64,000 bases of DNA, from positions 14,472,938 to 14,536,937 of the forward strand of contig JAKZAP010000014.1 of NCBI GenBank assembly GCA_023053575.1, in the 5' to 3' direction. The stretch's first letter is position 1, and every line of letters begins with the position of its first letter. This document shows positions 55,220-64,000 of this stretch, piece by piece. The position numbers and the translations under genes were made by a program. Below the pieces are notes generated by a model, which had not been told where the DNA came from, made no database searches, and saw only the letters and a program-made list of their open reading frames with translations. The stretch is from Branchinecta lynchi (taxonomy: Eukaryota > Arthropoda > Branchiopoda > Anostraca > Branchinectidae).

Positions 55220-55810
55220 GATAAAAAAGGCAGATTGATTCCTCGAAATTGGGGAATCAATCTGTTATTTCAAAAGAATTACGACCATTTTCAGGAATCA
55301 ATCCGCTGCTTCACAATTGCTACGACGTATCCCATCATCCAAAATGTTATCGATACCTCGATTATTTCGAGGAATCAATTCGCTGTTTAATCAATTTGAC
55401 CATTTTCGGGAATCGGTCCGCTGCTTCACAAACATCGATCCCATCATTCAAAAACTTATCGACGTTTTGATTGTTTCGAGGAATCAATTTTGCTGTTTCC
55501 GAGGCTGTTTAGAAAATAGTCAAACTGACTATATACAGGAATCAATCCACTGTCTCACACTCTGCTGCGACGTATACCTCTCTCGATCCCATCAATCAAC
55601 AAGTTATCCACGCTTTGATTATTTCGAGAAGGAACCGATCCGCTGCTCCAGAATTTGCTGCGACGCATTACACCATCCAGAAAGTTATCGATGCTTTGAT
55701 TATTTTGAGGAATCAGTTTGCTGTTTCGAAACTGATCAATTTGACCATTTTTAGGAATCAATCCGCTGCTTAACAATTTGCTGCGACGCATCCCACCATC
55801 CAACACGCAA
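55220..55810 (+). repeat. tandem array with AGGAATCAATCCGCTGCTT motif
   Basis: Diverged units carry AGGAATCAATCCGCTGCTT, TTGCTGCGACG and CCATCCAGAAAGTTATCGA, then GATGCTTTGATTATTTCGAG. The anchor AGGAATCA recurs near 55293, 55370, 55480, 55537, 55709 and 55754, so units are irregular (roughly 55-170 bases). Frames of 145 codons (+) and 102 codons (-) over it come from the repeat. Confidence 0.8.
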
Positions 55811-56394
55811 ACCTGTCCCTGTGGTATTGTAACGGTCCATATTCCCCTTTCACAACACCTCATATGTAACTTTCCCAGCGTTTCACAGTTTCCGAAATTC
55901 CTTATGTCCTACAATAAGAAGACGGATCTTCCGGGGAGTTTGAGCCAACAAACATACACCAGCTGCCAGGGCTGGCCCAGTTCTCTCGTCCTGTAATTAG
56001 GGCAAAAAGGGCAGACACCCATTCCGCGAGCATCCCTCTATTTTTTCAAGATCCCAGACGAGACGCACAGAGACAAAACACGAGGAAGCCACGCGCAACA
56101 TGATGCAAACGGGTGGATGTGTCGGTAAATGTAAACAAAATCCGACGCAAGACACGCAGGAAACGAGGGCCGGCCATGCTCAACTTTCCCATACGTGATG
56201 ACGGGCCAATACGGGACTTGATCCCGTGATGATCAACATTTCAAAAGTAATATTCCTGACCTGGTAAATGAAATGCCAGCCTTGGGAATGTATCACTAAC
56301 AAACATCCCATCCACAATATGTTTTGTAAGTCAAGACCTATAATCATCCACTCCTACCCCTACAAAACACAAAGACTGGACAAATATTTGTTGA
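55811..56394. other. no gene recognised
   Basis: Includes a short GACG-rich stretch (56040-56170) but no repeat family or credible frame. Confidence 0.45.
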
Positions 56395-56600
56395 GCCCAA
56401 GCTGACTTTGAAACATATTCCAAATAATGTATACGACGGATACGTTATCTGACTATAAAGCAGAAAACGTACAATTTTCTACAGCCTGAAGAGGACCCTT
56501 GCGAAGCAGCGCCGAAATATCGCTGGAGAAAATATCAGCTTACCCGTTTACCGTCAGCTTGTGCGTCAGCTCGCGGTCAGCTTGTGATGAAGAAATACTG
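56395..56600 (+). mobile_element. ribozyme element, single-orientation copy
   Basis: The family left flank GAGCCCAAGCTGACTTTGAA and GTATACGACGGATACGTTAT are followed by a plus-strand hammerhead (56474-56533), then CAGCTTACCCGTTTACCGTC and repeated GTCAGCTTGTG/GTCAGCTCG. Confidence 0.65.
56474..56533 (+). ncRNA. type I hammerhead ribozyme motif, CTGAAGA variant
   Basis: Outer stem I ATTTTCT (56474-56480) pairs perfectly with AGAAAAT (56527-56533). Inner CAGC (56482-56485) pairs with GCTG (56522-56525). Core CTGAAGA is at 56486-56492, GAAA at 56514-56517, and cleavage is predicted after C56521. Stem II (56493-56513) is GGACCCTT with CAGCGCC, weakened by two changes against other copies. Confidence 0.72.
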
Positions 56601-56608
56601 ATAAAAAT

Positions 56609-56683
56609 GCTCCTCCTGTGGGACTTGAACTCACGACCTTTTATTTTAAAGCTGCGATGCGCTACCGACTGGGCCAACTCGAA
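56609..56683 (-). pseudogene. tRNA-derived sequence
   Basis: The minus strand has a clear A box (TGGCCCAGTCGGTAGCGC) and B box (GAGTTCAAGTCCCAC, T stem with one mismatch). The 5' acceptor does not pair with the 3' AGGAGGAGC end, and the anticodon arm is A/T-rich and poorly paired. Pseudo-tRNA or SINE head, 75 bases from the hammerhead. Confidence 0.55.
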
Positions 56684-57539
56684 ATCAATCTAACCGTCAA
56701 ATCGACAGGTCCCTTGTAAAATCTTGTAAAACAAGGATTTCAAACCTCATACCAACAGGTGACAAACCTGCACAACCGACTGTTTTGTCGATAAAACGTC
56801 TTACTTGACAATCACGAAAATCAAACTATGTCATCTCAGAAAATCAACGACAGCTGGACAATTTAAGCTTAAATTTTTCGCACAAGGCGGTTGGTTAACC
56901 AAGTAGAGAACTGGACAAAGAATCGCTAAAAATAGCCACAAGCTCACAATTCCCTTTGTTACAATTTTCCAGAAACAGTGCCTTCACAGTAGGCAAAGAA
57001 CTTGAAGACTGGAAAAACAGCACTTTTCAACAATCGGGTACTGCCAAGAATGCCAGATTAACAATGGAACTTTAAAGTCGCCTGTTATTGTATGTAGTTT
57101 CGGTTGAGTTTCACTCCTTTTTTCTTAGTTCGTCCAAAAGTTTGCTTCGTACTGGCTTCGTACCTTTTAACATGTCCATTCCAGATACTGTAGTTCATAA
57201 CTACAATAAGATAAGTCAAACTACAGTGAAGCTACACCGAAACTACTCTACACCCGAAAAATTCAAATTAAATAGACATGGCTTCCAGGGTCATTTTTCA
57301 ATCGGGTTATTTTTCAATCGACTCTAATTTACATTTTAGGCTAAATTGGAACTTTTCGTTCCACCGAAACTATACATGACAGAACTTGAAGTGCGCTCAC
57401 TTTTTTCAGAATATTAACTGGGAAGTCAATCCTTAACTTCTTTCTTTCGTTTTTGTTTTCCTTTCGTCATATTGGTTATTACACATCGTGATACACAACT
57501 GTAGGCTACACAAAGATAGAGTAGCCTAAGTCTAGGTCA
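56684..57539. other. no gene recognised
   Basis: AT-rich; a 79-codon frame at 57088-57327 has no domain. Confidence 0.45.
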
Positions 57540-58070
57540 CTAATATGTCTGCCAAGTTTCATCGTCCTTGGCACGTCAGCAAGTGTCCTAACGCGCGATC
57601 ACCGAAATTCTGGGAACCCCTCTGCAACTCGCCCCAGAGAGCCTCGATACGAACTTGGTTCTGTCAAGAACGTAACTAAGGTTTCTGCTTGTTCTGCCCA
57701 CCAAATTCCATCCTAATACTTCGACTCAAAGCGTTTCACGAGACTTCCGGTTCCCCTCGAAGTCACCGGATCCGGTCCGGATTTCGAAGTACGTCGTCCG
57801 AGACGCGAGGTCTTTCCAAATATCACGTTTCACTAAGATCCGACCACCCGTTCGAAAGTTATACAAACCTCCATTTTTCGGATTCCCGCTCCCTCCACCC
57901 TCAGATGGTCGGATCGGGGAATCGACTATTTCAAAGTTGATCTGGTCGGGAATATGCCTACCAAAGTCATCTCCTAGCTTATGTGGAAGTGCCCGAACTA
58001 GCAAAACCCGGACGGACCGACCGATCGACCGACAGACAGACCGACGGACGGACAGACATTGCCGACAGGG
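57540..58070 (+). mobile_element. family 2 composite repeat, single-unit copy
   Basis: Contains CCAAGTTTCATCGTCCTTGG, CACCGGATCCGGTCCGGAT, AGATCCGACCACCCGTTCG and GGTCGGATCGGGGAATCGA, and the right end CTTATGTGGAAGTGCCCGAA then repeated GACCGACCGA/GACGGACGGACAG. Confidence 0.8.
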
Positions 58071-58413
58071 CCGAAGGTGCTATTCTCTGCGCGTGGTTGA
58101 ACATACAAGCGGTGTTTTCCATGGTTTCCAGTGTCTACTATCGGTCTCCAGTGAGCATCTGACACATCGCAGTTCACTCCGCAATACGCTAGATGGCGTC
58201 CGACACCTGCATGTGCTCGAATTTGTAGGGCTTTCGATTTAACCTTATTTTACACCCCAACGAAAGTGTAACTGTACGTAAAATTGTCCGTTTTCTGTTG
58301 ATCATTATAACTCACCAAAGGACACACACTTTATGTATTATTTCTTGAAGGGGCAGCTTCGATTAAGCGGTACGGGGGCAGGTTAGGGGGAATTACTTTG
58401 GTGAAATCCAGAA

Positions 58414-58870
58414 CGTTTCCGAAAGCTTTTTGGTGCTGTAAACGCTGCATTAATGCTGCATTTTCTTCTTTTTTTTTGTCCGAAAGCTGTTACCTTTCTT
58501 TCTTCTCTGGCACTTCTAGAATACTAAAATTTAGTCAGGAAGAAGAAGAAGAAAAAAGAACTAGCTGTATAAAGCTGACAAAATGGATGAGCTACTGATA
58601 TCCAACCTTCTTATCTCTCCTTTCTTCGTTGGCCATGATCGCCAGTTGTCTTAGAATTTGGAATGTTTGCCGAATTGTCAGTTGTCTTTTTGAATTTTTT
58701 ATGTTTGCCGCCGAAAACACTGAGAGAATCGCCGTACTCCCCAGTTTCTTCTTGAAAATTCAACATTCTTGCTGAGTTTCTTGATGAATTTTATGCTGAA
58801 TTAATGCTGCATTAATCGAGCGAAAATTTAAGTCCGAAAGCAAAATGCTGCATCGGAGCTTTCGGACACG
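58414..58870. mobile_element. MITE with GTTTCCGAAAGC termini
   Basis: Left GTTTCCGAAAGC faces right GCTTTCGGACAC; sub-terminal CTGCATTAATGCTGCATTTT on the left mirrors GAATTAATGCTGCATTAA and AAAATGCTGCAT on the right. The interior carries paired CAGTTGTCTT motifs. No coding frame. Confidence 0.65.
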
Positions 58871-59715
58871 TTTCCAAGCTCGACGTCGCAAATGGGCTAT
58901 TTACTATATTTTCCGGATAGAGGTATAGGCCTAGACATACAGGGACAGAATATACCTACGACCTAACAAAAGGTTGTAACAGACAATGATTCAGAACTGC
59001 AACTTCTAGTCGTCTTGGATTGAGAGCTCGTCGGTAATTTTTAACCAATCAATTCGATCAATAGAGCTGAATAAAGGGCCTGATAAACTGACAAGACGTT
59101 CTGCGTAACATAGCCCCTACAGAATACCGTAGCCCAATGCAATGTGTCTATTTGGGATTCGAAAAAAGCATTGACATTTCCAATTCTGGTATTTTCACGC
59201 TTTAAAGTCCAAGCCATGCGACTGACGAGATATCCAGTAGAACATGTTGCCATGTTACCCGGGGGGGATGAAATAATTTACGCAAGAAATAGAAAACCGT
59301 GATTTCGGTTTTCGTAATTCAAACCTTATATTTATGAAATAATTTAAAATAAAAATAATCTATCGAGCCTTTTCTGCTTAAGATCTGACATGGAGTAAGC
59401 CGAATAATTTCTTCCGAGTCCGATTCTCAGAGTCACGTCATCTTTCAACTGAACAACAACCAAGGTTTCCCCTCCCTTTTCACCCTGGAAACAACTGATT
59501 TAAACAAACCAAAAATGTGCCAACCAAACTGGAGCCACGATCGAAATAGCCCTCTCCGAAATGATGCAGAATTTACCTATGCTAATTCTAGACTGAAAAA
59601 GTTACATAAGGTTCCATCTGGCACAGTTTTATACGATACTATATTTTACTACGGATAAGCTATCGCACTAAACCCGCGCTGCGTTGTATCTCGAAAGCGC
59701 GAGAAGCACGTCAAT
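58871..59715. other. no gene recognised
   Basis: A 70-codon minus frame (59041-59253) is unsupported. ATAGAAAACCGTGATTTCGG (about 59288) resembles ATAGAAAACCGTGATTTTGG at about 54265, a short dispersed repeat. Confidence 0.45.
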
Positions 59716-60010
59716 AGCTGCGTTCGTTGCACTCCGAGCTGTCTCTGGTGTTTTGTCACCACTGTTCGATTCTTCTCTTATAATGCGTTTTTTGGTTCAC
59801 CTGTGAGTTGATGAAAACTTGCTAACTCCTCGCTGAAGCCGGGCTCACCGAGCAGGTTCTGGTTAGTCCACACCGGTGAGGTAAAACCGGACACCGGTTA
59901 GTACAAAAACGGGTTATAAGACTGATGACTACTCACCAGTGGATGCAAAAACGGCTTATAAGAAAAACCGGAGACCACCGGTGAGAACTCCCGTGACAAA
60001 GAACGCAGCT
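59716..60010. mobile_element. possible MITE with AGCTGCGTTC termini
   Basis: AGCTGCGTTC (59716) and GAACGCAGCT (60001-60010) are perfect inverted ends, and TGTCACC faces GGTGA. The interior has repeated AACCGG, ACCGGTGAG and AAAACGGGTTATAAG motifs in both orientations. Confidence 0.55.
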
Positions 60011-60099
60011 AACGCAAAGACATTTAGCAGCGGAAAGACAGGCAACTCCCATAAGCCCCCTTGAGTCGGGACAATGAGCACCCGGCTGGTCTGTAGCTA

Positions 60100-60257
60100 C
60101 ACTATAAAAAAAAATCTTGTCGTATTTACTACTGGGATTAATCTTACCTTTCTTGAGATAAGATTACCCCTAATTCGGATTAGTCTTATCGCACTAGAGA
60201 TAAGACTAATCCCAGTAGCAAATACTGAATCCTTACTCGGAGAAACTTTTTACAGTG
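60100..60257. mobile_element. MITE with CACTGTAAAA termini, copy 2
   Basis: Starts CACTATAAAAA, ends TTTTTACAGTG, flanked by TA on both sides (60098-60099, 60258-60259), as for Tc1/mariner-type insertion. The interior is collinear with 51488-51633. Confidence 0.85.
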
Positions 60258-60259
60258 TA

Positions 60260-61524
60260 TAACAACCTCTCCGATGACAATACCACAAGACTAAAACCAT
60301 CGTCGAACGAGAAGTGTCACCTGTTCGGTTCACAAATCCTTTTAGTTTGTTTACATTTTTGTTTGTTTTATTCAACGTTTGAAGTTGGACAAAAATCCAA
60401 CGCTAGGTGGCGCGCAGCTTAATTTTCCACGATGCGATTTGCAGAGTTTAGTGGTTTCCTACTATTAAGGTCAACACTCGACCTGATCGTACTATCTTCA
60501 AACTTCGAAGACCAAAACAACAAGACTTACATAAGCTCCTTACGTAAACTCCAGTCCGCTGTTGACCAACTAAATCTGAGCTCCACCCTTGGTCGCGTCA
60601 AAGCTCCTCGGCAACTTGAAGCAAATCAGAGTAGCCCACTAATTGCATTCTTTTGAAAACCTGCAGAAAATCAATGTGTAATTCAGTGAGCCCGTTCTGC
60701 AGAACTGACCACTAGCAACCTTACTACCAAAGAATCAGGAAATGAACTGAAAAACATTAGGGCGTACGCCCCTTTTTAGAAAATAGTTTCTCCTCCCTCC
60801 TTCCTATCTATACACTTCGTGGAAATCTAACAAGGCAATCGTTCGAGACGCTGCTTGCCTTTCTTCGACGGGTTTTCTAACAGCCAGGATTTGGCCTATG
60901 AGCAGATAAGTCACGAATTCGAAATGTATCGAATGACTATGTACCTCAAAGAGGAGGATATGCTGGCGTAATTTTGGTGACATCTTCAGGTTATTCTTAG
61001 GGGAGTGAAATGTGACTTAACTTTTCTTTGAAGTTTGTTATAGATGGATTTAAGTCCCCTTCAAGAGTTATTAGACTGACACCCTGGACTGAATGTAAAA
61101 CTGCGATAAACCACGATTTTATTTGATTAGCTCAATCTCGGCAATCTGATAAAGGTGAATGTTCCAGGAATACACTGGAAACACTAAGAAAAGCCCTCTC
61201 AAACTCGTGGCATCCATAAGTAATAAATGCAGACACGTTCTTGGGAAGGCTTGGCGAAAGGGATTTTTTTTTTCATTCTGATTCGAATGTGACCGTTTCG
61301 CTGATTCGGGCTGGCTAAAAAACGAGTGTGCTCGAGGTCGATTATCACCCGAAAATAAATATCCACAAAGTCAGAAGTTAGGTAACACTCAAAACAAAAT
61401 GCGCAACCTTATGCTAAATTTTGTACAACTTCTGTTATCTTTCCGGAAGAAATCACACATACAATCGGTTAAGTGTAATGTTTCCCGCTACAGCCTATGT
61501 TCTGCTCATTGCTATCACCTGAAC
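60260..61524. other. no gene recognised
   Basis: A 74-codon frame at 60432-60656 has no recognised domain. A T10 run lies near 61265. Confidence 0.45.
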
Positions 61525-61890
61525 AATGAAACCATACTTGAACACACCATGGAGAATGCATTTACAGGCATGGCCACGGAGAGCATTCTTCTCCTGAGCG
61601 TCACGTTTCAAAATAGGGATGTTCGTTTCTGGAAGTTTGCACATGCAGACTCCAAGACAAAAAGCGCAATTCATTCACATCTTGTACAGCGCTGGCCGGA
61701 TCGTATTAGAATTTATTCTAGATATCCGTTTGGGCTAACTGCTTAAAAAACATTCCAGAAGAAGGGTTGATTGGAGACATTTTTCAATTTCTAAACTTGT
61801 TCGGTACTGAAATAAGGACACATGCAAAATGGAGCAAAAATCATAGCTTGGAAACACTATTTCGTAGTGTCCTTTAAATGCTATCAAATT
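61525..61890 (+). repeat. dispersed repeat family Q, copy 3
   Basis: Plus copy with an intact frame (within 61399-61746) sharing NNETIL.HTMENAFTG, TESILLLSV, FQNRDVRFW and FAHADSKTKSA with 20829-21128. The 3' part (GAGCAAAAATCATAGCTTGG, GTGTCCTTTAAATGC) is shared with 17215-17300. No known domain. Confidence 0.65.
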
Positions 61891-62031
61891 TCTGACGGTG
61901 TCCCCATCCCAAGGTGGAACCATCCAACAACTTATTTTGGGAGTAGAATACCTGTTTCACTTTATTTCCGGACAAGTCTCCTCCTGTATATTTCAACATT
62001 TCAGCATGGAAATGTCACCTACTTTCGAAAC

Positions 62032-62290
62032 AAGACCAAAGGTTTCGATTAAATCCCAAAAATGTAATATCTACTGGACAACCGATCCAGACAATCGAAT
62101 ATTTCTGGTCTTCGCCAGACCCGTTTTACATTTTGCTATTTATCCATAATCAACTGCTCGAACATGTACAAAAAAATGACAACATTTTGGTGTCTTTGAC
62201 AACTTTTGGCCAAACAACTAATCAGATGAGAAAACCAAGGTCAGATATGAAGGAAAAATTACGTTTTGGGATCCCCCAAAAAGGCTATTT
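62032..62290 (+). mobile_element. family 1 composite repeat, internally deleted copy
   Basis: Left terminus ACAAGACCAAAGGTTTCGAT and TCCAGACAATCGAATATTTC run almost directly into TTACGTTTTGGGATCCCCCA. Both ends are present with the whole tandem array and the GACGGAC block missing. Confidence 0.75.
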
Positions 62291-62466
62291 CATCCCGTTA
62301 TCGGTTATCAGATATACGGCGTACTTTTGTCGTTCCCCATGGGGACTGCTTGGAGAGTCCGGGGAGCCACGAGGATAGAGGAAGCTCAAGAGGGAGTCAC
62401 TTTCTTGGGACTCTCTTTGTCTCTCTTACTTTGATTTAAAAAAAAAATGGCAGATGTATCTCCTAG

Positions 62467-62638
62467 CAGGGCCGTGTTAAGGAATTTATTTTTGGGGGAT
62501 TTCAGCGCGGGTCGGACCTGTTCCATACCTAACAGTAAAACGATAACACAAATCAGGCTACAGCCTATAGAAAAACGATTATTTTTGTGCTTTGGTGGGG
62601 GGTCGAACCCCATACCCCTCCCCCCTGCAGACGGGGCC
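62467..62638 (+). mobile_element. hAT-type MITE, copy 7
   Basis: Starts CAGGGCCGTGTTAAGGAATT and ends GCAGACGGGGCCT, with the family core CAGCCTATAGAAAAACGATT and GGGGGGTCGAACCCC. Termini diverged; a CCTAG lies on both sides. Confidence 0.7.
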
Positions 62639-62875
62639 TAGCGTCCTTGCACAACTTATTCAAGTGACGCAATTAGTCTGTGAACGCTATGATCCACTGT
62701 ACATGACTTTCGTTTGTTCTGATTCTTTTTTTCATCAACCCATAAAATTTCTTAGTTTATAAAAATAAATCATAATCAGAACAAAAAAGACGTCTGTTTC
62801 CCGAAATCGGTCATATCCGACAATTAAACCTTGACTGATCACAGGAATTCCTTTTAACGAACCCTAGTATCTGTC

Positions 62876-64000
62876 CAACAAGACCAAAGGTTTCGATGGG
62901 GTCCCAAAAATTCAATATTTGATCCAGACAATTGGGTCTTGTCTTCGCCAGGGTCCAGGCTTTGCCAGACTCCTTGAACATTTTTACTATTAAAATTCAG
63001 AAACAGATTAATCATATGAGAAAACCAAGTTCAGATATTGAATCAGCATGTGTGTTTACCCTGTAAGTCATATCTGTTTTGACGAAAAGTTCCTGCCACT
63101 TCTGCCAATTTCGCGGTTTCGGACGAATTCCGGACTACTTGTCCGGCGAAAAAAGAAAGCTCAAAAACGAACTCAGCGTATCTTCGGATTCCGGTCGAAC
63201 TATATGTCCGGGTAAAAATGATTGTCATGCACTGATTCACCATCTCTTTACCCCTATAACTTTTAACAATTTTCGGTTTTAGCCGGATTCCGGGCGAACT
63301 ACTTGTCTGGGTAGAACATTGTTTTCACATAAGTGTTCAGAATGTCTTCTTATCCCTAAATCGAACATCTAATCAACTCCAAATAAAACTTTTACTTTTA
63401 ACAAACTTTCCGGTTTTTTGGCCGGATTCCGGGCGAACTACTTTTTCGGTGAGAAATTGGTTTTCATCACTGTGTTCATCATGTCTTTCTAACCCTTAAA
63501 TCGAGCATCTAATCAACTTCAAATAAAACTTTTACTTTTAACAGACTTTCCGGTTTTGGCCGGATTCCGGGCTAACTACTTGTCCGGCGAAAAAACGGTT
63601 TTCACCATCATGTTTAGCATGTCTTCTTGCCCCTAAATCGAACATCTAATCAACTTCAAATACAAAATTTACTTTTAACGAACTTTCTGGTTTTGGCCGG
63701 ATTCCAGGTGAACTACTTTTCCGATGACAAAATGATTTTGACCATCGTGTTCAACATGTCTTCTTATCCCATAATTGACTATCACATTATCTGTTTAGAA
63801 ATATTTCGTTTGCCCTTTAATTTAAACCCCCTCCCCTACACCTAAATGTAGGGCTACATAGCCCATCTACGAACTTGACCTTACTCTTGACCCAAAGAAT
63901 CCTCACACCAAGTTTCATCAAAATATCTCATTTCCTTCGAGAGTTATAGTGCGCACAGACGGACGGACGGACAGACGGACAACTTTTGCGATGTCATAGG
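62876..64000 (+). mobile_element. family 1 composite repeat, longest copy, runs off the window
   Basis: Left terminus AACAAGACCAAAGGTTTCGA and GATCCAGACAATTGGGTCTT, then about six array units. The last three are clean, spaced about 137-140 bases (AATCAACT at 63371, 63511, 63648). Then the TAAATGTAGGGCTACATAGC block and repeated GACGGACGGACAGACGGAC, cut at TTTTGCGATGTCATAGG by the window end. Confidence 0.87.

Noticed and set aside
55317..55754. 145-codon frame in the 55 kb array
   Set aside because: Composed of tandem repeat units; the opposite strand is also open.

Overview
This is repeat-dominated metazoan nuclear DNA. It is AT-rich, has no operon-like gene packing, and almost all open frames are short and overlapping. 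The one confidently recognised host gene is a MEF2-type MADS-box gene on the minus strand, represented by two alternative versions of the same 204-base exon (567-770 and 2185-2388). One version has arthropod (Drosophila-like) signature residues and the other vertebrate/nematode-like residues, so I infer an arthropod, probably one with long introns such as a crustacean. I did not find the exon for the first residues of MEF2, so most of the window is probably a very long intron or 5' flank of this gene.

The rest is layered mobile DNA. (1) Inverted-repeat elements carry type I hammerhead ribozyme motifs, as known from Penelope-like retroelements and retrozymes. Intact-looking motifs lie at 4582-4641 (-), 4710-4769 (+), 48667-48723 (-), 52733-52795 (-) and 56474-56533 (+). 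A weaker one is at 39203-39262, and decayed copies lie near 910, 1040, 6706, 7417, 48731 and 49688. (2) Non-LTR retrotransposon (LINE) 3' ends or fragments lie at 5430-6115, 14110-15690, 20130-20660, 28790-28905, 31935-32400, 45310-46090 and 49775-50105. (3) Two composite repeat families carry an internal tandem array (units about 140 and about 400-430 bases). Family 1 lies at 2438-3448, 7010-7380, 12225-12500, 24572-25445, 28380-28520, 32968-34037, 47220-47680, 62032-62290 and 62876-64000. Family 2 lies at 18575-19345, 22690-23530, 25755-26240, 30380-31930 and 57540-58070. (4) Several MITE families are present. One is an eight-copy hAT-type family with poly-G/poly-C tracts, with 8-base target duplications at several copies; others are a TA-flanked CACTGTAAAA family, a GAGCGTGTTCCA family and an AGAGCTTGG family. 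(5) Minisatellites lie at 11935-12150, 13450-13890, 16015-16155 and 55220-55810.

Insertions are often nested: a GAGCGTGTTCCA MITE splits an old ribozyme motif inside the intron between the two MEF2 exons, a hAT MITE splits a diverged repeat at 37.0 kb, and LINE fragments lie between inverted ribozyme-element arms. The degraded coding region at 43.5-44.86 kb is not recognised. I see no functional tRNA, rRNA, CRISPR or bacterial-type feature.
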